Shown one piece after another: positions 1-9,771 of a DNA stretch of 64,000 bases. Numbering within the stretch: position 1 is the first letter of the stretch; every line of letters begins with the position of its first letter. The notes beneath the pieces were generated by a model that had not been told where the DNA came from, did no database searches, and was given only the letters and a program-made list of their open reading frames with translations. The DNA is from Eutypella sp. D-1 (taxonomy: Eukaryota > Ascomycota > Sordariomycetes > Xylariales > Diatrypaceae). Made by a program: the position numbers and the translations under genes. Location: the NCBI GenBank assembly GCA_023313575.1, contig JAJTTP010000009.1:310001-374000 (forward strand), read 5' to 3'.

Positions 1-2090
1 GTTTTGGTGGGAGAAGTTCTATCAGCCGTTTGTTCAATACTGGAACACTAGGCGAATAAGCTGATAAGCTCCGGCGACGGCGGCACAATGCTAGGGCTGC
101 CGCGGGGTAGCATGGCCACCATCGCTGATTGGTACAATAGATGAATATCAGGTAGAGATAGGAGATCCATGAATGCGCACCAGGGGGTATGAAGAAGGTA
201 ACTCGAAATGGGAAAGTGGGATTCGGGAGGATATTATACCGTAGGTGCCTCCGATATCATAGAGAAAGGGGTTAAGGGGTATTGCTGCTTATCTATATCA
301 ACATCACCTTCCCGAAGTTGTGTCCGAGGCCTCACTATTGTGTTCCAGGCTTCATGTGTAAATGCCTTAAATGCGCCCCGTGGAAGACCTTAACACATAT
401 CAATGAACTTTGTAAATTAGCTTACTGTACTTAGGTACAGGACGATGGGGAATGGAGACGATGCGACCAATTTCATCCTCATGCTGAATCCAAGGCAATA
501 GCTGGACCCTTTCAGCTACTTCCTGCATCTCAGCCCTACAATGATGTAGCCACAGTGCTGACATGATCTACGACGCCACTTAGATATCCATCATACCCCT
601 TCTTGATTCCGTCTCCTTGCTATTCAACTCTCGACCCGACACCGTATCGATCGCGATTCGGATCAGCAGGAACGCAAAATGGCTTGGCGCAGCATCTACG
701 GCTGAATGCCTAATCTAGGCATTGCCGAGCCGACAAATTCGATAGACCGATCCACAAGGCGTAACATTATTCGACATCTTGCTTATTGTGCAATGTCACC
801 CGTACACCGAGGGAAAGCTTCCCGCTGGCGATATGCTGCTCGCTTCTTCGCACTAATGGACTCGTCGAGCAAGTTAAGTAGATGCCACCGCAGGCTTGGG
901 GGCCAGACTAGAAGCGGCGATCCCTCCGGAGGTCCGACGTCAGGTGTTTCGTGGAAGCCTTGGTGGCTGCACGTTGTGGTATACCTAGCCAATGAACGAT
1001 GTGGTAAAGTAAGGAAAGCGAGTAGTTGGTTACTCTAAAGCATCTTGCATCGAAAAAAGGAATACAGATCAAAGCGGTATTCACCTCGTCGGTCGGCATC
1101 CAAGGGATATTGCAGGCCACTATTGGATGTTGCAGCTGAACACGAGCCGGAGCCGATAAAGAGGCCTCAACGAAAATGAGCCGGTCACGTTGTTACAATG
1201 TGCTACGCCCCCCTTTTTGGGAAAGAGCGTTACTCAACAGCAGGGAGAGTAGCCAAAGCCTCACCTGACCCGAGCTGTGGCTAGTTTTCGTGCCTCCTGA
1301 TATATGGTTATAATTAGTAGGAGGCTTTAGAAATTGAGTGACTGCGGTGTCACAAACTTAAATGGGAGAGGTAATGCGCACGTTAGCCGTTATCGTGGCG
1401 CATCTCACGCGCCCCTATCATATCCCCGAGCAGAGGGGCGTAGCATTCAGCTCCCGCCTGCAGACAAGGCATCCACCGACAATTAAGGAAGCCGATAAAC
1501 TTCTCACAGAGGTGCGGTGTAACGATGAGAACTCGGGTAAATCCCTGCCACGTCTACCAGGCTAGCCGACAATGCGGTGCGGTGCCTTGCAGCCAGGTCG
1601 CCGCCGAATCAGGGGGATCTAGCCCGCGTAGCTGCAAGCCACCTAGACCATACTCTTCATCAGTGTCACCGCTCCATGAGCTATGCCTCGCACGCAGAAT
1701 GCTTCCTGTGAGTAACCAGCTCCAGCGCCTAGGCGTGTCAGGTGGAAATAGCTGTGATGATGAGAAGAAGCATGGGCGCCTGACCCGCTCCAAATCCAAG
1801 ACGGCTTGACATCCACTTGACCATCAGAGAAGTGAGAAGCAATATGCCGCGACACATATAAGTAGGTGCAGTCCCGAGGGCCATGTCGATAATTCCCGAG
1901 TCAGTGGACCCTCGCAGTACAGATCATCCTCGCCGTGCTCGTCAGCTTGCACATGTCCCAGGGCTATTGGTTATAGCCATTCGTCGGTCGTTCTTTTATT
2001 CCTCCATTTTGTCCGGCTAGTTGTGGCACCAGCATACCCCACGATCAACACATTTCTTCCCTTGCAACACACCATCCCATCTCATCCAGT
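1..2090. other. Gene-poor left flank
   Basis: Over 2 kb with only short open frames (the longest about 110 codons) on both strands, overlapping one another and showing no family resemblance, signal peptide or convincing splice pattern. Base composition is ordinary, so it is not RIP-mutated. The last 100-200 nt presumably hold the promoter and 5' leader of the peroxidase gene that follows. I see no RNA gene or repeat here. Confidence 0.5.
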
Positions 2091-3227
2091 ATGAGGTCTT
2101 CCCCTTTGCTCGTTGGCCTCGTTGCCACCCGAGCACTTGCCCACCCCAGCATGGATCGTGTCCTCGCTGAGATCCAAACCCGTGATGATTTTCTCGAAGC
2201 CCGGTCTACGGTCCTGATAGGGGATATTGCCACCCTGGCCGTATCGTCCTTAACTGTTGTTGGAGATACCATCAAAGGAATCCTTGGAGGGCAGTCCTCA
2301 GCCATTGCTGATACTTCAACCTATCCATCTACTCCCGCTCTCGGCTCTGACGCATGTAAGAAAGACACTTGTTGTCTCTGGAAGTACGTGGTGGATGAGA
2401 TGACGAGTAGCTTCCAGGACAGCAACGGCTGTACAGATCTGGCGCGTGGCGCTATCAGACAGGGCTTCCACGATGCGGCGACGTGGGACAAGAACTCTGC
2501 TTATGGCGGAGCCGATGGGTCTTTGCTCTTATCCGACGAGCTGAGCCGGCCCGACAACCGCGGCCTCGAAGAAATCGGCGCGCAGACCAAGACTTGGTAC
2601 AACAAGTACAAGCAGTATGGCGCCGGTATGGCTGATCTGATCCAGGTTGGGGCCCTGACTGCAGTAGTCTCGTGTCCCGGTGGCCCACGAATCCGGAACT
2701 TCGTTGGCCGGAAGGACAACAGCAAGGCCGGACCTACTGGAAAGCTTCCGAACCCTTTCCAGGACGCCAAATCCCTCATCGACCTCTTCAGCGCCAAGAC
2801 GTTCACTTCTAATGACCTTATCGCTCTCATCGGTGCCCACACGGCTTCAAAGCAAAAGTTCGTGGACCGGTCCCGATCGGGAACCCCTCAGGACTCTACG
2901 CCTGGTACATGGGACGCGAGATACTACTCGGAGACCCTTTCCAGTGATAATACCACAATTCTCGTTTTCCCGAGCGACCGCAACCTAGCCACCTACTCTG
3001 CCACAAAGGACCGGTGGAATACCTTCGCTGGATCTGGAGGTCAACAGGCCTGGAAACCGGTAAGTGCATAACACTGTCCCTCACCGGCAGTTACATAAAT
3101 GAGTTTTATCACTAATTCTTCGCGACACTAGGCCTTTGCCTCAGCGTACTTTCGCATGAGCATGCTTGGAGTCAATAACATGAATTCGCTTAAGGATTGT
3201 ACGCGGGTGCTACCACTACCTCGCTAA
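2091..3227 (+). CDS. Class II (ligninase-type) heme peroxidase, secreted
   Basis: Two exons, 2091-3059 and 3132-3227, separated by a 72-nt intron (GTAAGT...CTAG); 354 residues. The extracellular heme enzyme would use H2O2 to oxidise phenolic or lignin-related substrates. The N-terminus (MRSSPLLVGLVA...) looks like a short signal peptide. The distal site is R123 with H127 in IRQGFHDA; the proximal heme ligand is H250 in LIALIGAHTAS. Cysteines at 89, 94 and 95 and the C-terminal LKDCTRVLP fit the fungal class II disulfide pattern (AA2 family). The second exon is needed to reach that conserved tail; without it the frame ends three codons into the intron. The class is seen directly; lignin, manganese or generic peroxidase specificity cannot be decided by eye, because I did not resolve the Mn-site acids or surface Trp. 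Confidence 0.9.
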
Positions 3228-3948
3228 CAGAATGATGCACATTGATACATGGTGCAGGTAAGGCGATTGGTGCAAGGGTGCGTTTCGAAATCGAGGCCGT
3301 ATCACAAGGAGCTCGTTTACATTTGGCTTTTTGTTTTCTCTGTTCCATATATAGTTAAGGGTTGTTGTTTTCACGGCATCTTGGTGCATTTGTATGGAGT
3401 TTACATCAGTATATAATCAGAAGACACACCATTCCATTTTAACAGTTGATGCAAAAGTGGACACTGGTAATGACTTCTTTTCAAATATTGTGCTCAAAGG
3501 AGTTGGTTACCGTAGAATGAGCAGGTTACCCCTGCATGGTTGTACACATTTGGCGAAGACGATGTTTGTTGAAAAATTCTTATCGACAAACTGCATTCAA
3601 TGCCATAGTTACCTTGAGGGTCGTATTGATGACTGGAATCTGTATCATTGACCCCTTCAACTAAAAGTACAGCATGAACAATACGAACCATTCTTTGTGT
3701 GAAGGGTATTAGTCCTTCCTTTGTTACGCACTTATTGTTCGTCTAAAGTTATAAGAATAATTTAGCCTTTATCTGAGTAGTATGACTTGTTTGGGTCATG
3801 AAGTTGGTGCTTTCTACCGTTGTTCCGCACCGCTGAGGTTCTTTTTCCTTTTATAAGTACATCCACAATCGCTTGATCAGTTCGGTGCAAAGCTCCGAAT
3901 AGGCCCAGATCTAATGCCTGAATTTGAATCCCAGCGAAAGTACTCAAG
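3228..3948. other. Intergenic, no gene seen
   Basis: About 720 nt, moderately AT-rich. An 85-codon open frame at 3394-3651 has no family resemblance and I do not call it. The segment probably holds the peroxidase 3' UTR and the promoter of the next gene. Confidence 0.5.
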
Positions 3949-5259
3949 ATGTCTTATTCGTCACTCGCTAAAGAATGCTTTCGGAGCTTGCAGGACAAGC
4001 GTGCTACCCACCTCGGCCATTATCAAATTGATCTGGAGAAGCTATCAACGATACTAGAGAAGGCCAAGGAGGCTTCCGAACCAAAACCCGATTTCGACGA
4101 GTACTGGGAAAAGAAGCGAAGCCAACTTCTGAGAGAGGTGGAGACTTTCTGGACGGAGGAGCGGGAGCGTGCCTTTATCGCAGGGCTTGAGATCAAGGAG
4201 AAAAAGTCCAAATCTCGATTCTCACGAAAGCGAAAACGTTCAGAAGAAGACGACAGCAACCCCCTTGGAAGCTACAAGCGCCGCCGCTTATCTCCATCAT
4301 TGCTTGAACTGCTTCAACCGCCATGTATCCATCGCGACTATCGCTGTCACGAGCCAGGTCCTCTGTTCCCTCAGGCAGTTGAGATGGTCAGCGAATCGGA
4401 TGACTCTGACTCTGACTCTGACGATGGGCCAGTTGATGATGGCCTGGGACAGGGGACTCTAGAAGACCTTCGTTCGGCTCGCCGATGGAAATATCTTCAC
4501 GAAAAAGATGCCAAGCAGTTCTGGGTGGAAAGGATCAGGGACCTGTGTGATAATCCAAGGGCTGCAAGGGTCTCTCGGATCAGGGCCGAGATATCAAAAA
4601 CAAGAGGAAAGATTAGAAGGCCGCTTCCTTACGTCCCATCACCCCTTAAATGGCAAACAGACAACCTCATTTTTACCGAGATCAAGAGGAAGCAGAGGCG
4701 AAGAAATTACCTTACAGTCCCGGAGGAACTTATCCAAGACCCAGTCATACCGGTTATCCGTCGAATTCACTCCACAGCACAAGTTGAGTTACATGGGGGC
4801 ACACGCCTGCCATGGATCCAGCCCGATGAGCGAAGCGAACAGCGGTTGGAAGCCCTCCAAACCTGGCTCGTCGATTGCAACTGGCCGTCTACAAGGATGC
4901 TCGATAGATATACGGAAGACGAAACCAGTGGCAAAGTCATCGAGCGATACATGGACCAAATTGACCGCGTTCAAACCAATACCGAGGAAGTACCGGGTGC
5001 TGACATCCCCCCTACCTCGTCAGCAAAGAGCTCCTTCAAGAGTACCTGTTCCACGGATTCTGCTACTGATTGGATCACCAAGACCTCTAGAGCCGAGGTC
5101 AATCTGAAGGAGGCCACGCGGTACTGCCAGCGAAGGGTCGAGGTCGCAGAGGCTTTCGTGGCCGAGTGCACGGGCTACCTCCAAGCCAGGGTACATAATG
5201 AACGAGCCTTCAATCAGGACCTGCTCGCTAGTGTTGAGGTGTTCTTGGGATTTTGCTAA
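3949..5259 (+). CDS. Hypothetical nuclear-type protein, basic plus acidic tracts
   Basis: Uninterrupted frame of 436 codons, much longer than chance here, with typical coding composition. I do not recognise a family. The N-terminal third is charged and helical. A strongly basic stretch at residues 85-114 (two K/R clusters, KSRFSRKRKRS and KRRRLS) is a good nuclear localisation signal. An acidic Ser/Asp run follows at about 147-160 (SESDDSDSDSDDG). The rest is hydrophilic without membrane segments, and the C-terminal about 60 residues could form a helix with Cys residues. The start is the first ATG of the frame. A role in chromatin or RNA handling is only an inference from the charge pattern. 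Confidence 0.7.
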   Translation: MSYSSLAKECFRSLQDKRATHLGHYQIDLEKLSTILEKAKEASEPKPDFDEYWEKKRSQLLREVETFWTEERERAFIAGLEIKEKKSKSRFSRKRKRSEEDDSNPLGSYKRRRLSPSLLELLQPPCIHRDYRCHEPGPLFPQAVEMVSESDDSDSDSDDGPVDDGLGQGTLEDLRSARRWKYLHEKDAKQFWVERIRDLCDNPRAARVSRIRAEISKTRGKIRRPLPYVPSPLKWQTDNLIFTEIKRKQRRRNYLTVPEELIQDPVIPVIRRIHSTAQVELHGGTRLPWIQPDERSEQRLEALQTWLVDCNWPSTRMLDRYTEDETSGKVIERYMDQIDRVQTNTEEVPGADIPPTSSAKSSFKSTCSTDSATDWITKTSRAEVNLKEATRYCQRRVEVAEAFVAECTGYLQARVHNERAFNQDLLASVEVFLGFC

Positions 5260-5736
5260 AAGAAAAATATAACCAGAGATCAGAATGCCTACGCCATTTG
5301 ATTTGCTTGCATGTGCACGATAGCGACAAGGCCCACCTGGAAAGCTATTGTTTAGTACGTATTATTGCGCAAGTTGACATGCCTGGCACCCAGGCAGCGC
5401 GCGCTGGCCTAACTAACAGCAAGTCATAACCAGCAAGCGCACCGATAGATCTAATATACACGCTGCTACTTCTTATCGATCTCGTCAAAGGGGCGGATCC
5501 TAGTCCGACCATCATACAGAGGGTTCTAAATTCTAGGAACTGTATCCGACGTCGCTATTGGTCGGCTGTCTCAACTCCACATAGTCAAAGTGTGAAAATG
5601 CGGTCGGTCCCCTATCATAAAAGAAAATAATATATAGAAAGAATCAAGCAAGACGCAATACAGCCTGATTGTCATATTTCTCCTAGTAGGTGCACAGTAC
5701 TAATTACGTTAAGCAGAATATTGCTTCAGCCATACG
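5260..5736. other. Intergenic, promoter side of the monooxygenase gene
   Basis: 477 nt between two plus-strand genes with no open frame of note. I see no TATA box or operator that I can place with confidence. Confidence 0.4.
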
Positions 5737-7389
5737 ATGGGGGGTTGCGTTCGTCGCGTCGCTGTGATCGGCGCAGGTCCTGCCGGCGCTATTGTAACTG
5801 ACGCTCTCGCCAAAGAAGACGTATTCGATGAGATATGCGTTTTCGAAAGACACGCTATCGCAGGCGGAACGTGGTGAGTCTTGGTACGCCCCAAAGTTCG
5901 CGGTCGTAATAGTTGATGCGGCGATATAAAATTCTAATACGAATTATGTTAGGGTATATGACGGCGATCTTGAGTGTCGAATACCGTCCCTGCGCGATCT
6001 GATAGAGAATCGTGCGGACCCCTCCGTCCCAATTCCTTCTGAATTTCCCTGCGAAACCAAAAGGACAGAGAGCAACTCGCACCAGAACCGCTACTCAGAT
6101 ACAGGAGTGCACGAGAACCTTCACAGCAACTTGCCCCCTTCCTCAATGTCTTATACTCAGGAACCAATACCCGATATTATTTCCGACCAGACCCTCAACA
6201 ATTTCGGGCCGGATGCACCATTCCGCCACAGAGAAGTGGTCCGGGAGTGGGTCGAGCAGATATTCCGGCGTGGCGGCCACGAAAAATTGATCAAATTCCA
6301 CACCACCGTCGAGAGAGCCGAGAAGCGAGGCGAGTCTTGGCTACTCACCTTGAGACAAGAGATCCATAGGGAAGACAAAGACCGATGGTGGCAGCAGGAC
6401 TTCGATGCAGTTATTGTTGCTACAGGGCATCACAACATCCCCTACATTCCAGACATCCCTGGCCTGGCAGAATACGAAGAGAGGTATCCAGGTAATATTA
6501 TGCATAGCAAACATTACCGGGGAACAGACGCCTTTAAAGATAAGGTAGAAATTTCCTGACGCGACATGACCATATTAAACGGCTGATTGGTTCGGTAGAA
6601 AGTAATCGTTGTTGGCGGTTCTGTTTCCGCCGTTGAAGCGATCCACGAGATCCGCACGGTGTCGAAACGTCCGGTAATTGCATCGCTACGCAAGCCGCTG
6701 CCAGAGTTTGGCTGGACTCCTTTCGTCCACCCGCATATCGCACTTCGGTCAGCGATCGCCGAAGTAGATGTGGAAAACAGATGCATCGAGTTCAAAGACG
6801 GATCTGTGGCGCACAACGTCGATATCATATTGTTCGCGACCGGCTACAACTTCAGCTTTCCTTTTCTTCCTCAAGTAGAGATTAAGAATAGGAGGATACA
6901 GGGCTTATATCAACACGTTTTCAGCTATCAGGACCCGACACTCGCGTTTTTAGGAATGGTATGTCCGTGATAAAGTGCAAGGCCCATGACCTAAATGTGC
7001 TAATGACAACAATCTGGGGCTAGGTTACCGGTGGCTTGACCTTTCGAGTTTACGAGTGGCAAGCGGTAGCGGTGGCCCGTGTTGTTGCAGGACGCGCCAA
7101 GCTTCCGACCCAGGAGGATATGCGAAAGTGGGAAGAAGAGGTGGTGGAAAGAAACGGCGATGGCCTTGCGTTCTTCAATATAGGACTTGACTTCGAAGAG
7201 TATTTTGAGGGACTGCGCATGCTTGCGGGTGACCCGGCGCCCGGATCATCAGCTAGGGCGCTGCCGAGATTTGAGAAACGGTGGGTGGAAGAGTTTACGG
7301 CAATTATTGAACTAAGAAAGCGTTGGTGGAAGAAGGAAAGGATGATTGCTGAGCGAGCTACGAAGACGGGTCTGGATTTGCACACATGA
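5737..7389 (+). CDS. FAD/NADPH flavin-containing monooxygenase
   Basis: Four exons, 5737-5873, 5953-6544, 6599-6958 and 7024-7389, joined by introns of 79, 54 and 65 nt; 484 residues. Class B flavin monooxygenases insert one oxygen atom into a soft nucleophile (N or S) or a ketone using NADPH. The FAD Rossmann motif is GAGPAG at residues 12-17. The FMO fingerprint appears as YPGNIMHSKHYR at 224-235 (usual FxGxxxHxxxY, with F replaced by Y). The NADPH site is VVGGSVSA at about 247-254, a weakened GxGxSA, and FATGY lies at 322-326. All splice junctions restore the family sequence and the frame. The substrate is unknown. It lies head-to-tail with the unknown protein upstream and converges on the F-box gene. 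Confidence 0.9.
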
Positions 7390-7451
7390 TAACAGGAGGT
7401 ATAGTGATAAGGTCGTAATCCGTTGAACCAAATACAGGCTCCACGGTAATT

Positions 7452-8672
7452 TCACCCTCCAGCTCTAGAGACTCTACAGAGCACATCCAAGGCCTTGAAT
7501 TCCTCCGCTAGCAAGGTTATACTGGGGAGCTCCTCCAGCAGTGAAACGAGAGATAATTCCTTCAATCTAGGGAGCAGTCCCTGAGATTTCATATCTCGAA
7601 TCGTGTGGAGGTCACGCAGGATGCTACTCGCCAGGTCTTTAAATGCAAGCAACTCCAAACAATTGGGGAGCGATAGAGCAAAAGTGCTGGGAACATCATC
7701 GGAAAGACGGACGATTGTCATCTGCCCTAGCTCCAGGGATTTCAAGTTCGAGAAGCCTGACATAGTACCTATGCGTCTACTAGGTGGGTAATACCCCATC
7801 CAGTGTAGAACCAAAGTATCAAGACTCTTATCGTGGCCATATCGTCTTAAGAGACTCAGCACCTCGCTAGAACGAACTGACTCGCCGGACCTTTTGGGTG
7901 AATACGAAAAGAGTTTGAGTCTGTAACAAGACGAGAGTAGCCGATCCATGTCTGGAAACGAAAGCCGAGTGTCGTCTAATATAATCTGGGTGACACTGTG
8001 TAGTGGTAACTGAGTGCAAACAGATTTACAGAAAGATATACCCAGATAGTCCAGGTTACAGGCCATCTGAAAGAGTGCTGACAAATCTGCTAAGTGGAAG
8101 CGTCCATGGCGATAGTGGTGGCAGTCCAGCATAAGTGTCCGCAGTCTTGGAAGAGAAGGAATGCTTCGAGTTAAGGAAGAGGAAGCGCTCGAAGACTGGA
8201 ACCAAGTGAGAGTTAATCGCATGCCTTCAACACATGGTAGACTCGTGAGGAGGTCGAATACAAGCAGAATGCTGAACTCCTGGGGCCACTCATATTCCTT
8301 CCTGAGGTACCAATCGTCTGGCAGTCTGGATAGCTCTCCATCGACATAGTCTATATCGGGATCTCTCCGCATATCGAGCAAGAGCTGTTTGACATTGCTG
8401 GCTATTTCAGGGCGAGATATCATAAATCTTTGAAAAGAAACTAATTTATTCGTTTGGGCCCACTGAATACTGATGCGGTGATAGAATATGGGTTGCGCTA
8501 GAGCACGCAGTCTTGATGAGACAAGACATAGATTGGCTAGAGTAATTTTACTCTCTTGACGGGATAGGTCTTTAGAGGGGGCATCGTCGAGGCTGCTTTC
8601 CGTCTCTTCGGTGCAGTGGGGGCAGAGATGGGCGCATATGGCTCCGATTATCTCGTTTGGAAGGCCATTCAT
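7452..8672 (-). CDS. F-box-like protein with leucine-rich region
   Basis: Single exon of 406 codons starting at 8672. The N-terminus (LPNEIIGAICAHLCPHC, then LANLCLVSSRLRALAQPIFY) has the LPxEI...L...VS...A.P.LY pattern of F-box or F-box-like domains, broken by a roughly 20-residue polar insertion. The rest is Leu-rich with irregular LxxLxL spacing, as in fungal F-box/LRR proteins. Such proteins act as substrate adaptors in SCF ubiquitin ligases through Skp1; the target is unknown. It converges on the monooxygenase gene with 62 nt between the stops and is divergent from the permease gene. There is no transmembrane segment or signal peptide. Confidence 0.75.
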   Translation of the reverse strand: MNGLPNEIIGAICAHLCPHCTEETESSLDDAPSKDLSRQESKITLANLCLVSSRLRALAQPIFYHRISIQWAQTNKLVSFQRFMISRPEIASNVKQLLLDMRRDPDIDYVDGELSRLPDDWYLRKEYEWPQEFSILLVFDLLTSLPCVEGMRLTLTWFQSSSASSSLTRSIPSLPRLRTLMLDCHHYRHGRFHLADLSALFQMACNLDYLGISFCKSVCTQLPLHSVTQIILDDTRLSFPDMDRLLSSCYRLKLFSYSPKRSGESVRSSEVLSLLRRYGHDKSLDTLVLHWMGYYPPSRRIGTMSGFSNLKSLELGQMTIVRLSDDVPSTFALSLPNCLELLAFKDLASSILRDLHTIRDMKSQGLLPRLKELSLVSLLEELPSITLLAEEFKALDVLCRVSRAGG

Positions 8673-9771
8673 GTTGTGGCGTTGGAATTCGACTAGTTGG
8701 ATATAGAATGGCTCGCCTGGGAACCTAGATGACTCGTTGGGTCTTGAAGCGTCGGTGTCAATTGCCGCGGTGTAATATCATTCTAAGCCTTTACTTGACC
8801 AGGCTGACAATTGTGTCATGACAAATGGGAGTTTCGACATGGGGCTGGCGGAGTAATGGAAACAACCCGACGTAATGGGAACCGAGGGGCTGGTGGGTTA
8901 AGATCATCTTGGCATTAGCTACCGGCTTGGCATGCTTTTCCTACATACAAATGTTAAGCTGTGTTTTGGTGGGGAAAGGGGGGATTGGGGCGGTTCGTTA
9001 AACCCGGGCCCCCGGGCCCCCGGCAGCCCGGCCAAATCTGTAAAATGGGCAATGTAAATGTTAGGCGACGCCGGTAAATGCACGACTATGAAGATCTGGT
9101 GATCGAGGAGTCTAAATAATCTTCACTACACCGTGCTAGCTATTTGTGGAAAGTTATGCACATGGTTGAAGTGTCACATCCCCTGGACCCCTTCCCCTAG
9201 GCCTTCGACAATACATAATTGTTTGTGCTCGCTGTGTCTCTTTTGGGGGGTTGGCAGGCCGCCTAGTTGCGATTAGAATCAAGTGTCTGTAATGCATGGA
9301 GGGTAGTACCGCTGAGAGTAGGGTTACAGCGATGATGCTCACAGTGGACTCTTCCACGTCGTTCTGCCATGTTGATTGACCAGGGAGAATTGGGGAGGCT
9401 AAGTTTCCCCAATTCGGTAATCGTTTCCAAGCATTGCGACAGCAAGCCCCAATCCCGTAGCAATCTCGCAATTGTCTGGGCAAATGAGGCTATACTAAGG
9501 ATCTCGTAACCTCGTTCGCCGACCGCACCTTATCGGAAGAAGCGATGTCTTGGTTAACTGCTCTTATCTATTGCGAGCTCGTTCGCCAAGCGTCCGGTGA
9601 GGATGGTAACATGGCTCGTTCAACATATACTTATGGCGTCGCTTTCTTGTATGATGCGAAATAGGAGTATATCTTGTAGCCAATTCCCGCATAATGGCCC
9701 TTCACTGATCGCCCACTGATCGTCGTAGGAGAACATTACTTGCATATTCCTTCATCTTATAGACCTGTGTC
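8673..9771. other. 1.1-kb divergent intergenic region
   Basis: Separates the minus-strand F-box gene from the plus-strand permease, so both promoters must lie here. It contains a self-complementary C/G block at about 9004-9024 (CCCGGG repeated with C runs) and two GATA-type sites near the permease. An open frame at 9154-9483 (minus) has no family resemblance and is not called. Confidence 0.5.
9530..9569. promoter_or_regulatory. Two HGATAR (GATA-factor) sites upstream of permease
   Basis: TTATCG at 9530-9535 and TTATCT at 9564-9569 read HGATAA on the minus strand. They sit about 200-240 nt upstream of the permease ATG. Dal5-type permeases of fungi are classically controlled by GATA nitrogen regulators (AreA/NIT2, Gln3), which makes the pair suggestive, but six-base sites are common by chance. 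Confidence 0.3.

Noticed and set aside
706..1809. Overlapping open frames of 67-110 codons in the left flank
   Set aside because: No family features, no splice structure, mutual overlap on both strands.
9154..9483. 109-codon minus-strand frame in the divergent intergenic region
   Set aside because: No resemblance to known proteins; crosses the promoter of the permease gene.
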